From: Paracidovorax konjaci
GTDB lineage: Bacteria > Pseudomonadota > Gammaproteobacteria > Burkholderiales > Burkholderiaceae_C
DNA: 64,000 bases
Assembly (NCBI RefSeq): GCF_900112675.1
Contig: NZ_FOMQ01000016.1
Span: 1 to 64,000, forward strand
Reading direction: 5' to 3'
The notes under the pieces were generated by a model, which was given only the letters and a program-made list of their open reading frames with translations, had not been told where the DNA came from and searched no databases. Positions 9,036-17,848 of this stretch are shown here, piece by piece (positions within the stretch are counted from its first letter, which is position 1; each line of letters opens with the position of its first letter). The position numbers and the translations under genes were made by a program.

Positions 9036-9656
9036 ATGCTGCGGCTCTGGGGACGGACCTCTTCCATCAACGTGCGCAAGGTCCTGTGGGCCACGCAGGA
9101 ACTCGGGCTGGAACTGCAGCGCACCGACGCGGGCGGCCAGTTCGGGATCGTGCGCGAGCCGCAGTTCCTCGCGCTCAATCCCAACGGGCTGGTGCCGCTC
9201 ATCGAGGATGACGGCGTCGCCCTCTGGGAGTCGAACACCATCGTGCGCTACCTCTGCGCGCGCCACGCGCCGGGCGACCTCTACCCCGAGGACCTGCCCA
9301 CGCGCTTCCTGGCCGAGCAGTGGATGGACTGGCAGCAGACCACGCTCAATCCGGCCGGCCGCGACGCGTTCCTGCAATGGATCCGCACGCCTGCCGCGCA
9401 GCGCGACGATGCCGCCATCGCGCGCTCGGTGGCCGCCACCGAGCCGCTGATGGAACTGCTCGACGCGCACCTCGCGCGGCACGCCTACCTGGCGGGCGAC
9501 CGCTTCACGATGGCCGACATCCCCGTGGGTTGCGAGATCCACCGCTGGTGGGGCCTGCCGCAGGATCGGCCCGCGCGGCCGCACCTGGAGCGCTGGTACG
9601 GCGCGCTGCGCGCGCGCACGGGCACGCTGGGCGTGCTCGACCAGCCGCTCAGCTGA
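9036..9656 (+). CDS. Glutathione S-transferase family protein
   Basis: A 206-residue cytosolic GST. The thioredoxin-like N-domain (residues 1-78) contains WGRTSSINVRKV, where the serine is in the position of the catalytic Ser, then NPNGLVPLIED with the cis-proline, and WESNTIVRYL for the glutathione gamma-glutamyl group. The helical C-domain carries the DRFTMADIPVG N-capping box. It begins 4 bp after the aminotransferase stop, so it is probably co-transcribed. The substrate is unknown. Confidence 0.92.
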   Translation: MLRLWGRTSSINVRKVLWATQELGLELQRTDAGGQFGIVREPQFLALNPNGLVPLIEDDGVALWESNTIVRYLCARHAPGDLYPEDLPTRFLAEQWMDWQQTTLNPAGRDAFLQWIRTPAAQRDDAAIARSVAATEPLMELLDAHLARHAYLAGDRFTMADIPVGCEIHRWWGLPQDRPARPHLERWYGALRARTGTLGVLDQPLS

Positions 9657-9798
9657 CGCCCGCCCCGCAGGGGGCGGCCACTTTCCCGGCCCGTTCCGCG
9701 GCGGCCCGATGGCCGCCGGGAAGGGCTGCGCGCGGCCCGTCCGCTGCGCCGGCGTCCCGCCGCCCACCGTCCGTTCTTTCCACAGGAGTCTCCGCACC

Positions 9799-10686
9799 AT
9801 GCGCCAACGCCCCTTCAAGCAAGTCGATGTGTTCACCGACCGCCCCTACCTCGGCAACCCGCTGGCCGTGGTGCTCGATGGCGAGGGCCTGAGCACCGAG
9901 GAGATGCAGCACTTCACGAACTGGACCAACCTCTCCGAGGCCACCTTCCTGCTGCCGCCCACCGAAGAGGGCCGCGCTGCGGGCGCCGATTACCGCGTGC
10001 GCATCTTCTGCCCCGGCCGCGAGCTGCCGTTCGCGGGCCACCCCACGCTCGGCAGCTGCCACGCCTGGCTGGAAGCCGGCGGCCAGCCGCGCACGCCGGG
10101 GCGCGTGGTGCAGGAATGCGGCATCGGCCAGGTCACGCTGCGGCGCGGCGAAGGCCGGCTGGCCTTCGCCGCGCCGCCGCTCATCAAGAGCGGCCCGCTG
10201 CCCGAGGACGACGTGGAACTGATCGCGCGCGGCCTGGGCATAGCACGCACCGACATCGTGGGCCACGCATGGTGCGACAACGGCCCGAACTGGCGCGGCG
10301 TGATGCTGTCCTCGGCCGAGGCGGTGCTCGCCCTGCGGCCGGACGCGGCCGTGCTGGGCACGCTTGACATCGGCGTGGTGGGCCCGCGCGGCAAGGTCGG
10401 CGTGGTGGGCAGCCACGGCTCTCAGGGCGATGACGACGGCGTGGCCTTCGAAGTGCGCGCCTTCTTCCCGGGAGGCAACGGCCTGGCCGAAGACCCCGTG
10501 ACCGGCAGCCTGAACGCCGCGCTCGCGCAATGGCTCATCGGCGCGCACCTGGCGCCGGCGCGCTACATCGCCAGCCAGGGCACGGCCCTGGGCCGCGCGG
10601 GGCGCGTGCACGTCGAGCAGGACGCAGGCACGATCTGGGTGGGCGGTGGCTCGGTCACCTGCGTGGACGGGCAGGTGCTGCTGTGA
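9799..10686 (+). CDS. PhzF-family isomerase/epimerase-like protein
   Basis: A 295-residue protein of the diaminopimelate-epimerase fold. Visible PhzF features are QVDVFTDRPYLGNPLAVV at the N-terminus, the catalytic glutamate E47 in NLSEATFLL, GRELPFAGHPTLG, and GLAEDPVTGSLN in the second half. PhzF enzymes isomerise dihydro-hydroxyanthranilate; most genomic homologues act on unknown small acids. ATG 9799 follows AGGAG at 9784-9788. No other phenazine genes are present, so a phenazine role is unlikely. The next gene starts at the overlapping GTGA. Confidence 0.92.
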   Translation: MRQRPFKQVDVFTDRPYLGNPLAVVLDGEGLSTEEMQHFTNWTNLSEATFLLPPTEEGRAAGADYRVRIFCPGRELPFAGHPTLGSCHAWLEAGGQPRTPGRVVQECGIGQVTLRRGEGRLAFAAPPLIKSGPLPEDDVELIARGLGIARTDIVGHAWCDNGPNWRGVMLSSAEAVLALRPDAAVLGTLDIGVVGPRGKVGVVGSHGSQGDDDGVAFEVRAFFPGGNGLAEDPVTGSLNAALAQWLIGAHLAPARYIASQGTALGRAGRVHVEQDAGTIWVGGGSVTCVDGQVLL

Positions 10687-11417
10687 GCGGACCCTCCGCG
10701 CCCGGCGCCGAAAACGCCGCGCCGGGCATCGACCACCTCGTGGTGATGGCGGCCACGCTGGAAGACGGCGACCGCTGGTGCCGGCAGGTGCTGGGCGTGG
10801 AGACCGCGCCCGGCGGCGCGCATCCTCTGATGGGCACGCACAACCGGCTGCTGAACGTCTCCAGCGCCGCGCACCCGCGCGCCTACCTGGAAGTCATCGC
10901 GCTCGACCCGCGGGCCCGGCCCGCGCTGCCGCCCGGCGCACGGCGCTGGTTCGACATGGACGACGCCGCGCTGTGCGCCCAGGTGGAGCGCGGCGGCCCG
11001 CAACTGATCCACTGGGTGGCCTCGGTGCCCGGCATCGCGGCCGCGCATGCGGCGCTCGCGGCGCGCGGACTGGAGCGCGGCGAGATCGTTACCGCGGGCC
11101 GGCCCACGCCGTTCGGCCTGCTGGAGTGGCGCATCACCGTGCGGCCCGACGGCCAGCGCCTGATGGACGGCTGCCTGCCCACGCTCATCCAGTGGGGCGA
11201 CCGCCACCCTTGCTACAGCCTGCCCGAGAGCGGGGTGGCGCTGCAGTCGCTCGCGCTCGCGCACCCCCAGGCAGGCGCCCTCGAAGCCGCCTGCGCGGCG
11301 ATCGGCCTGCACGGCCTGCCCTGCACGCCGGCGCCGGCCGGCCGGCTCACCGCCACCTTCGGCACGCCGCGCGGCACCATGTCCATCGCATCGCAAACCC
11401 CGGAGACCGCCGCATGA
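10683..11417 (+). CDS. Glyoxalase-like (VOC superfamily) protein
   Basis: A 244-residue protein beginning with GTG 10683 overlapping the PhzF stop. The segment GIDHLVVMAATLEDG (about residues 15-29) and the following MGTHNRLL match the Glyoxalase_3-like domain, with two VOC modules expected. The histidine in IDHLV is the usual metal or substrate contact. The catalytic activity is unknown; the tight coupling to PhzF and LysE genes suggests a role in the same small-molecule pathway. Confidence 0.85.
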   Translation: MSGPSAPGAENAAPGIDHLVVMAATLEDGDRWCRQVLGVETAPGGAHPLMGTHNRLLNVSSAAHPRAYLEVIALDPRARPALPPGARRWFDMDDAALCAQVERGGPQLIHWVASVPGIAAAHAALAARGLERGEIVTAGRPTPFGLLEWRITVRPDGQRLMDGCLPTLIQWGDRHPCYSLPESGVALQSLALAHPQAGALEAACAAIGLHGLPCTPAPAGRLTATFGTPRGTMSIASQTPETAA

Positions 11418-12058
11418 CATTCACCCCGCAGGAACTGCTGCTCTTCGCACTGGCAGCGCTCGTGCTCGTGCTCACGCCGGGGCCCAACATGGTCTATTGC
11501 GTCTCGCGCAGCCTCACGCAGGGCCCGCGCGCGGGGCTGCTGTCGCTCGCGGGCGTGGTGGCCGGCTTCGGCGTGCACCTGCTGGCCACGGCGCTGGGCC
11601 TGTCGGCGCTGCTCATGGCCGTGCCGCTCGCCTTCGACGCGCTGCGCATCGCGGGCGCGGCCTACCTGCTGTGGATGGCCTGGCAGGCCGTCAAGCCCGG
11701 CGGCAGCGCGCCCTTCGAGGCACGCGACCTGCCGCACGACGGTCCGCGCAAACTCGCCCTGATGGGCTTTCTCACGAGCGCGCTGAACCCGAAGGTGGCG
11801 ATGTTCTACGTGTCGTTCTTCCCGCAGTTCCTGCACCCCGAGCGGGGCTCGTGGCTCGCGCAGACCTTCACGCTGGGCGCCCTGCAGATCGGCATCAGCG
11901 CGCTGGTCAATGCCCTGCTCGTACTGTTCGCCGCGCGCGTCGCCGTGTTCCTGCACCGCAGCGCCACCTGGGTGCAGGCCCAGCGCTACCTGATGGGCAC
12001 GGTGCTCGGTGCGCTGGCCCTCAAGATCCTCTTCACCGACAGAAAGGCCACGCCATGA
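11414..12058 (+). CDS. LysE-family amino-acid exporter (second copy)
   Basis: A 214-residue membrane protein of the RhtB/LysE family. It shows LTPGPNMVYCVSRSLTQG at residues 20-37 and GFLTSALNPKVAMFYVSFFPQF in the middle loop, the two hallmark segments. ATG 11414 overlaps the previous stop (ATGA) and its own stop overlaps the next ATG, so it belongs to a translationally coupled block. The family exports homoserine, threonine or related amino acids, which fits the threonine dehydratase-like gene that follows. Confidence 0.92.
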   Translation: MTFTPQELLLFALAALVLVLTPGPNMVYCVSRSLTQGPRAGLLSLAGVVAGFGVHLLATALGLSALLMAVPLAFDALRIAGAAYLLWMAWQAVKPGGSAPFEARDLPHDGPRKLALMGFLTSALNPKVAMFYVSFFPQFLHPERGSWLAQTFTLGALQIGISALVNALLVLFAARVAVFLHRSATWVQAQRYLMGTVLGALALKILFTDRKATP

Positions 12059-13059
12059 ACGCCGCCCTCCCCGCATCCGCGCTGCCGTCCGCGGCGCTGC
12101 CCACGCTCGCCGACATCGAGGCCGCCGCGCAGGTGGTGTATGCGGATTTCGCGGCCACGCCGCAGTACCGCTGGGCGCTGCTGGGCGAGCGCCTGGGCGC
12201 GGAGTGCTGGCTCAAGCACGAGAACCATACGCCCGTCGGCGCCTTCAAGATCCGCGGCGGCCTCACGTACTTCGACCAGCTCGCGCGCCGAGGCCCGTTG
12301 CCGCGCGAGGTGATCAGCGCCACGCGCGGCAACCACGGCCAGAGCCTGGGCTGGGCCGCGCGCCGCCACGGCGTGGCCTGCACCATCGTCGTGCCGCACG
12401 GCAACTCGGTCGAGAAGAACGCCGCGATGCGCGCGCTGGGCGTGGCGCTCATCGAGCACGGCCAGGATTTCCAGGAAGCGCGCGAACATGCCATGCAACT
12501 GGCCGCCGGGCGCGGCGCGCACATGGTGCCGAGCTTCCATGCCGACCTGCTGCGCGGCGTGGCCACCTACTGGTGGGAGTTCCTGCGCGCCGTGCCGCAC
12601 ATGGACGTGGCCTATGTGCCCATCGGCCAGGGCTCGGGCGCATGCTCGGCCATCGCCGCGAAGCAGGCGCTGAGCCACGGCGTGCGCATCGTGGGCGTGG
12701 TGAGCGCCCACGCCACCACCTATGCGGACTCCATCGCCGCCGGCCGCGTGGTGGAAGCGCCCGTGACCACGCAGCTCGCCGACGGCATGGCCTGCCGCGT
12801 GGCCGATCCCGAGGCGCTCGCCATCCTCGCGCCGCACCTCGACCGCGTGGTGCGCGTGAGCGACGACGAGGTGGCGACGGCCATGCGCGCCCTCTTCGCG
12901 GACACGCACAACGTGGCCGAGGGCGCGGGCGCGGCCGCCCTCGCGGCCGCGCTGCAGGACAAGGACCGGCTGGCCGGCCGGGTGGTGGGGCTGCCGCTCA
13001 CCGGCGGCAACGTGGACGCGGCGGTGTTTGCGCACACCCTGCAGGCCGCGTCAAGCTGA
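12055..13059 (+). CDS. Threonine/serine dehydratase-like PLP enzyme
   Basis: A 334-residue fold-type II PLP enzyme. The lysine is K65 in GAFKIRGG, SATRGNHGQSLGWAA binds the substrate carboxylate, and LTGGNVD lies near the C-terminus. The phosphate loop reads GQGSGACSA instead of the usual poly-glycine GGGGL, a variant that sets it apart from biosynthetic IlvA, and there is no C-terminal ACT-like domain. It is probably a catabolic hydroxy-amino-acid dehydratase. It is the last gene of the coupled block; ATG 12055 overlaps the LysE stop. Confidence 0.9.
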   Translation: MNAALPASALPSAALPTLADIEAAAQVVYADFAATPQYRWALLGERLGAECWLKHENHTPVGAFKIRGGLTYFDQLARRGPLPREVISATRGNHGQSLGWAARRHGVACTIVVPHGNSVEKNAAMRALGVALIEHGQDFQEAREHAMQLAAGRGAHMVPSFHADLLRGVATYWWEFLRAVPHMDVAYVPIGQGSGACSAIAAKQALSHGVRIVGVVSAHATTYADSIAAGRVVEAPVTTQLADGMACRVADPEALAILAPHLDRVVRVSDDEVATAMRALFADTHNVAEGAGAAALAAALQDKDRLAGRVVGLPLTGGNVDAAVFAHTLQAASS

Positions 13060-13089
13060 CTGCGAATCGCCACCGCGCGGAACCGGGTA

Positions 13090-13121
13090 AAACATTCCTC
13101 CGTGCGGAACGTTTCTACAAT
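13090..13121 (+). promoter_or_regulatory. Promoter with overlapping inverted repeat before DUF6351 gene
   Basis: A -10 hexamer TACAAT lies at 13116-13121. Where a -35 would fall there is an inverted repeat, AAACATTCC (13090-13098) and GGAACGTTT (13106-13114), 9-bp arms with one mismatch and a 7-bp spacer. Likely an operator for an unidentified regulator; the gene starts at 13166. Confidence 0.45.
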
Positions 13122-13165
13122 CCGCCGCGTCATCCACACCGGTCGTCCCGGCGACTGCCTTCGCC

Positions 13166-15382
13166 ATGCCCCAGCGCCTTCGCACGGCCCGCGCCGCCCG
13201 CCGCCTTCTTTCGCATCCCCTGGCCCGCACGCTGGCGGCCTCGGCCGCCCTGCTGGGCCTGCTCGCGGCCTGCGGGACTTCCGGGCCGCAGGGGGGCATG
13301 CCCGCCGGCGGGCTCTCGGTGGTCTCCAGCCCGGCGGACCTGGTGAGCGGCGGCAGTGCGCGCGTGGCGATCGACCTGCCGGCCGGCGTGGCGCCGGAGG
13401 CGGTGCGCATCTCCCTCAACGGCACGCCGGTGGCCGCGCCGCTGGAGGCCACGCCCCGCGCCGGCCGCCATGAGTGGCTGCTCCAGGGGCTGCGCCCCGG
13501 CCGCAACGAGGTCGTGGCCACCGATGCGCACGGGCAGGTGCTGGGCACGCTGGCGCTGCGGAACCACCCGGACGCGGGCCCGCTGTTCTCCGGCCCGCGC
13601 CTCGCCCCTTTTGAATGCCGCACCGAGGACACGGGCCTGGGCGCGCCGCTGGACGCCGACTGCACCGCCGCCCGCCGCTACGACTGGTTCTACGTGACCG
13701 CCCAGGGCGCCGTCCGCCCCCTGGCCGACCCGCTGGGCGAGCGGCCCGCCGACCTCGCCACCGCCACCCCGCTGGAGGGCCGCACGGTGCCCTTCATCGT
13801 GCGCGTCGAATCCGGCACGATCAACCGCTCCATCTACCGCATCGGCGTGCTGGCCGACCCGCGCACCGAGCCTTCGGGCGGCTCATCGGCCTGGAACCGC
13901 CGCATCGTGTTCCGCTTCGGCGAATCCACCGGCGTGCAGTACCAGCAGGGCGTGAACCAGGCCACCGACGTGTTCCGCACCACGCCCACCGACGCGCAGA
14001 GCCTCACCGCCCTCTCGCGGGGCTTCGCCTATGTCGTCTCCACGCTCAACATCCACCGGGTGAACGTGAACGACGTGGTCTCGGCCGAAACCGCGCTGCG
14101 GCTGCGCGAGCACATCGCCAAGACCTACGGCACGCCGCGCTGGATGGTGGGCATGGGCGGCTCGGGCGGGGCCATCCAGCAGATGCTGATCGCGCAGAAC
14201 TACCCGGGCATCCTCGACGGCCTGATGCCGGACGCGGCGTTCCCCGACGTGTTCAGCACCGCCATGGCCGTGAGCGATTGCCGCCTGCTGAACCGCTGGT
14301 TCCAGCGCCACCCGGCCAGCGCCGCCACGCGCCAGGCCTTCGAGGGCCACCTCCAGGGCGCCTGCGCCAACTGGGACACGGGGCTGGGCGACGCGCTGGT
14401 GGCCACCCGCGGCGCCGTGACACCCGCCTGCGGGCTCCGCAACGCGGCCGCCGTCTACCACCCCACGGACCACCCGGGCGGCGCGCGCTGCTCCCTCTAC
14501 GACGCACACGCCAACAGCCTGGGCCGCGACGGCCGGGGGCATGCGCTGCGCCCGCTCGACAACGTGGGCGTGCAGTACGGCCTGCGGGCGCTGCGCGCCG
14601 GCACGCTGGCCTTCGACGACTTCGTGGCGCTCAACGAGGGCATCGGCGGCATGGACGGCGACGGAAACCTCGTGCCCGCGCGCACCGAGGCCGGCACCAC
14701 GGAGCTGGAGCGCGCCTATGCCACGGGGCGCGTGGGCTCGGGCGGCGGCGGGCTGGGCAGCGTGCCGATCCTGCACATGCGCACCTATGCCGAGCCGGGC
14801 GGGGACATCCACACCCTCTACAACGACCTCAAGATCCGCGAGCAGTTGGTGCGCGCGAACGGGCAGGCCGGCAACCAGGTGATCTGGGTGCTGCCGCACT
14901 CCAGCCTCGCGCAGCTCCGGGGCCTGGGCGCCCCGCAGCAGCAGGTGCTGGCGCAGCTCGCGCGCGACACGCTGGACGTACGCCTGGGCACCATGACGCA
15001 GTGGCTCGACGGCATCGCGGCGCAGCCCGGCCCCGCCACCCCGGACACCGTGCGGCGCACCAGGCCGGCCGAGGCCGCGGACGCCTGCTGGGACCCCGCG
15101 ACCGCCCAGCGCATCACCGAGCCCGCCACCCCGGACGGCGCGGGCCTCTGCCGCGCCCTCTACCCGCTCACCCCCCCGCCGCGCATGGCCGCCGGCGGGC
15201 CGCTCTCGGACGACGTGCTCAAGTGCCGCCTCCAGCCCGTGGCCGCGGCGGATTACGCCCCCTTCGTGCCCACCCCGGAGCAGCTTGCGCGCCTGGCCCG
15301 CACGTTTCCCCAGGGCGTGTGCGACTACCGCCAGCCCGGCGTGGGGCAACGGCCGCCCGCGGGGACCTGGCAGCGGTACTGA
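13166..15382 (+). CDS. DUF6351-family lipoprotein, probable alpha/beta hydrolase fold
   Basis: A 738-residue protein with a lipoprotein signal (hydrophobic stretch then LLAACGTSG, lipobox Cys near residue 36), so it is probably anchored at the periplasm or outer membrane. An Ig-like segment (about residues 50-135) is followed by a large domain in which MGGSGGAIQQ places a serine, S333, in a nucleophile-elbow-like setting. The length and the sequence match DUF6351 proteins, whose activity is not established; some are annotated as tannase/feruloyl-esterase-like. It is a single gene under its own promoter. The shared fold and hydrolase activity are inference. Confidence 0.8.
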   Translation: MPQRLRTARAARRLLSHPLARTLAASAALLGLLAACGTSGPQGGMPAGGLSVVSSPADLVSGGSARVAIDLPAGVAPEAVRISLNGTPVAAPLEATPRAGRHEWLLQGLRPGRNEVVATDAHGQVLGTLALRNHPDAGPLFSGPRLAPFECRTEDTGLGAPLDADCTAARRYDWFYVTAQGAVRPLADPLGERPADLATATPLEGRTVPFIVRVESGTINRSIYRIGVLADPRTEPSGGSSAWNRRIVFRFGESTGVQYQQGVNQATDVFRTTPTDAQSLTALSRGFAYVVSTLNIHRVNVNDVVSAETALRLREHIAKTYGTPRWMVGMGGSGGAIQQMLIAQNYPGILDGLMPDAAFPDVFSTAMAVSDCRLLNRWFQRHPASAATRQAFEGHLQGACANWDTGLGDALVATRGAVTPACGLRNAAAVYHPTDHPGGARCSLYDAHANSLGRDGRGHALRPLDNVGVQYGLRALRAGTLAFDDFVALNEGIGGMDGDGNLVPARTEAGTTELERAYATGRVGSGGGGLGSVPILHMRTYAEPGGDIHTLYNDLKIREQLVRANGQAGNQVIWVLPHSSLAQLRGLGAPQQQVLAQLARDTLDVRLGTMTQWLDGIAAQPGPATPDTVRRTRPAEAADACWDPATAQRITEPATPDGAGLCRALYPLTPPPRMAAGGPLSDDVLKCRLQPVAAADYAPFVPTPEQLARLARTFPQGVCDYRQPGVGQRPPAGTWQRY

Positions 15383-15396
15383 CGCGCAAGGCTGCT

Positions 15397-16008
15397 TCAG
15401 CGCTCGCTCAGCTGCACGAATTGCTTGCGGGCCTTGAACGGCACGTGGCCTTCGACCACCATGCGCCGATAGGACTGGAGAACGGCCTCCCCAAGGCGCT
15501 GGTTCGCTTCCTTGCGCGACCTGTCCCAGTCGCCCTGGGTTTGCAGGCGCCGCTTGGGAGGGACTTCCTTGCTCTCGTAGTAGATGCCGGAGCGGATGTT
15601 TTCCACCACGTCAGGGGCGATCGACCGGCCATGGATCTGCAACAGGCGCTGCGCGTGGCGATTGATCTGCTCCGAGTCGTCCGCGGCTTCCCGCACCTTG
15701 CTGGCCTTGCCCGGGCCGTCCGTCGCTGCGGAGCCTTCCGCGAAATGGACCTTGGGCTTTCTCCGCAGCACGCCAGGCGCCTCGTCCGTGGGGTTTCCGG
15801 TCCACTCATAGACAGACGCCTTGCTGCGCCGCAGCATGGGCGCCGTGGAGGCCTCGCGGGAAGGCAGGCCCTCCGGCGCATTGGAAACCCGGGACAGCGG
15901 GGAGGGGCCAGGCGGCGTCTTCTGTTGCGGGGGCCGTCGGGCATGGCCATCGTCCACGGGGCGGTGGTGGGGATCCAGGACCTGGCGGCGAAGGTTGACA
16001 GGAGGCAT
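15397..16008 (-). CDS. Orphan 203-residue protein under a PIP box; candidate type III effector
   Basis: I do not recognise a family. The protein is basic, and its first 100 residues are rich in Pro, Arg and Ser with low complexity, as type III secretion signals often are. The C-terminal half is predicted helical (HAQRLLQIHGRSIAPDVVENI, and an Arg/Lys-rich last 60 residues). There is no signal peptide or membrane segment. ATG 16008 is chosen as the first start after the -10 element; longer upstream frames would begin before transcription. A perfect HrpX-type promoter lies at 16053-16114, with the predicted transcript start about 40 bp before the ATG. It is convergent with the DUF6351 gene and divergent from the histidine phosphatase. 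Secretion is inferred from the promoter and composition only. Confidence 0.7.
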   Translation of the reverse strand: MPPVNLRRQVLDPHHRPVDDGHARRPPQQKTPPGPSPLSRVSNAPEGLPSREASTAPMLRRSKASVYEWTGNPTDEAPGVLRRKPKVHFAEGSAATDGPGKASKVREAADDSEQINRHAQRLLQIHGRSIAPDVVENIRSGIYYESKEVPPKRRLQTQGDWDRSRKEANQRLGEAVLQSYRRMVVEGHVPFKARKQFVQLSER

Positions 16009-16052
16009 GGCAATCCATCGAAAGCAGCGGCAAAGAGCACTGCGCTCCAGGA

Positions 16053-16114
16053 AGGATGCCCGGGGCCGCCATGCGCCGCCAGCGCCGCCCCGAAACACCG
16101 CACGGAAATGCGAA
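16053..16114 (-). promoter_or_regulatory. PIP box and -10 (HrpX-type promoter)
   Basis: Read on the minus strand: TTCGC (16110-16114), 15 bp, TTCGG (16090-16094), 31 bp, then CATCCT (16053-16058). This matches the plant-inducible promoter TTCGB-N15-TTCGB followed at 30-32 bp by YANNNT without a mismatch. It drives the 203-residue gene starting at 16008. Confidence 0.85.
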
Positions 16115-16193
16115 GGCCCGCGGGCCGCGGCATGCCATGCCCCCGTCACCCCGGAGACAAACCCCGCCCCGGGCGCGGACCAGAATTCCAGCC

Positions 16194-16868
16194 ATGGGAA
16201 CCCTCTACCTCGTGCGCCACGGCCAGGCCTCGTTTGGCGCCCAGGACTACGACCAGCTCAGCCCGCGCGGGCACGAGCAGGCGGTGCGGCTGGGGACCTA
16301 CTGGCGAGAGCGCGGCCTGCGCTTCGATGCCGTCTACACGGGCACCCTGCGCCGCCACGCACAGACGCTGGCGGGCATCGCGCAAGGGCTGCAGGCCGCG
16401 CCCGAGCCGCTGCAGGCCCTGCCCGCGCTGGACGAGTACGACAGCGCGGCGCTGATCGGGGCCATCCATCCCCAGCCCCTGCCGCCCGCCGACACCCCCG
16501 AGCGCTACCGCCAGCACTTCCGCCTGCTCTGCGATGCGCTCGCGCAGTGGATGGGCGGCACCATCGGCCCCGCCGGCATGCCGGACTGGCTGGCGTTCTC
16601 GGACGGCGTGCGCGCGGCGCTGGACCACATACGCCGCCACCACGTGGGGCACAACGTGCTGCTGGTATCGAGCGGCGGCCCCATCTCCACGGCCGTGGGC
16701 GCGGTGCTTTCCACGCCGCCCGAGGTGACCATCGCGCTCAACATGCGCATCCGCAACTCGGCGGTGACCGAGTTCAGCATCGCCCCCAAGCGGCTGATGC
16801 TGCAGACCTTCAACACGCTCCCGCACCTGGACACACCCGAGCATGCCGGGTGGGTGACCCACGCCTGA
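16194..16868 (+). CDS. Histidine phosphatase family protein
   Basis: A 224-residue phosphoglycerate-mutase-like phosphatase. The catalytic LVRHGQAS is at residues 6-13 (His phospho-acceptor H9), the second Arg is in YTGTLRRHAQT, and the distal SSGGPIS replaces the usual SHGG, with Ser in the place of the second catalytic His. That change may alter or lower activity. The family acts on phosphomonoesters from sugars to phosphoproteins. It starts at ATG 16194; the candidate -10 (CAGAAT, 16181-16186) is so close that the message may be leaderless. Confidence 0.88.
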   Translation: MGTLYLVRHGQASFGAQDYDQLSPRGHEQAVRLGTYWRERGLRFDAVYTGTLRRHAQTLAGIAQGLQAAPEPLQALPALDEYDSAALIGAIHPQPLPPADTPERYRQHFRLLCDALAQWMGGTIGPAGMPDWLAFSDGVRAALDHIRRHHVGHNVLLVSSGGPISTAVGAVLSTPPEVTIALNMRIRNSAVTEFSIAPKRLMLQTFNTLPHLDTPEHAGWVTHA

Positions 16869-16982
16869 TACGCCCCCTCGGGTCACCGCGAAGCACCAAG
16901 TACCACAGGGGGTTGCTCGGCACCGGGCAGGAAGCCGCCCATGCCCGTTTCAAGCACACCGTTGCGGTGCGCCGTTTTCCCC

Positions 16983-17828
16983 TCAGAAACGCGCCGTGTC
17001 CACCACGGTGTCCGGTGGCAGTTCCGCGATCTCCCGCAGCAGCTGCGCCAGCCCGTCCGCCGCGGCCTCCACCACCGCGCGCCCCTGGAGCGCCGTCGCA
17101 TCCGCCGCGTTGCCGACCGCGCCGGCCGGGTGGTAATCCTGCATCGCCCAGCCCATCTTGGCGCTGCGGCCGTTGCCCAGGAGGGGATAGCGTTCGGCCC
17201 GGTCCTGCGAGGTGGAGCGGAAGCGCCCCGCATGCTCCATGCGAACCTGGCCGGGCGCGAGGTGCAGCATCATCGCCGTCTCGATCTGCCCGCCGTGGAT
17301 GCCGAAGCGGTGCTCTTCGGCGCTGAACTGCGCGCTCACGGCCTCGGGCAGCGGCAGGCTGAACCAGCTCGCGCCATAGACCAGCAGGCCGTGGCGCTGG
17401 CGCAGCTCGCGCGCCACGATGTCCATCACGCTCACCTGCCCGCCGTGGCCGTTGAAGAGCAGCAGCTTTTTCACGCCGGCGCGGGCCACGCAGGCGCCCA
17501 GCTCGCTCCAGAGCGCGATCAGCGTGCCGGGCGAGAGCGTGAGCGTGCCGGGAAAGGCCGTGTGCTCGGTGCTGAAGCCCACGTTCTGCGGGGGCAGGAA
17601 CAGCACGGGCAGATCGGCCGGCAGCCGGGGCAGCGCGGCGTCGATCACGCCCTGCAGCAGCGCCGCATCGACGCTGAGCGGCAGGTGCGGCCCATGCTGC
17701 TCGACGGCCGCCACGGGCAGTACGGCGACGGTGCGCGCGGCGAGCCCCGAGGCCTGCGCCTGCGCGAAATCGCGCGTGGACAGCTCGGCCCAGAAGCGGG
17801 AAGGGAACGGCGCGGGGGACGATGGCAC
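16983..17828 (-). CDS. Creatininase-family amidohydrolase
   Basis: A 281-residue protein. The metal-site motif AAVEQHGPHLPLSVD near residue 40 and LLFNGHGGQ in the middle are the creatininase/MftE signature residues (Glu, His, Asp and the GHGG loop). The family hydrolyses cyclic or linear amides; members are also used in cofactor maturation. GTG 17828 is chosen because it is the first in-frame start 20 bp after the sulfatase stop, making a two-gene operon with it; an in-frame ATG is lacking there. The true substrate is unknown. Confidence 0.87.
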   Translation of the reverse strand: MPSSPAPFPSRFWAELSTRDFAQAQASGLAARTVAVLPVAAVEQHGPHLPLSVDAALLQGVIDAALPRLPADLPVLFLPPQNVGFSTEHTAFPGTLTLSPGTLIALWSELGACVARAGVKKLLLFNGHGGQVSVMDIVARELRQRHGLLVYGASWFSLPLPEAVSAQFSAEEHRFGIHGGQIETAMMLHLAPGQVRMEHAGRFRSTSQDRAERYPLLGNGRSAKMGWAMQDYHPAGAVGNAADATALQGRAVVEAAADGLAQLLREIAELPPDTVVDTARF

Positions 17829-17848
17829 GGGCAGGCCTTTGGCGAGGG

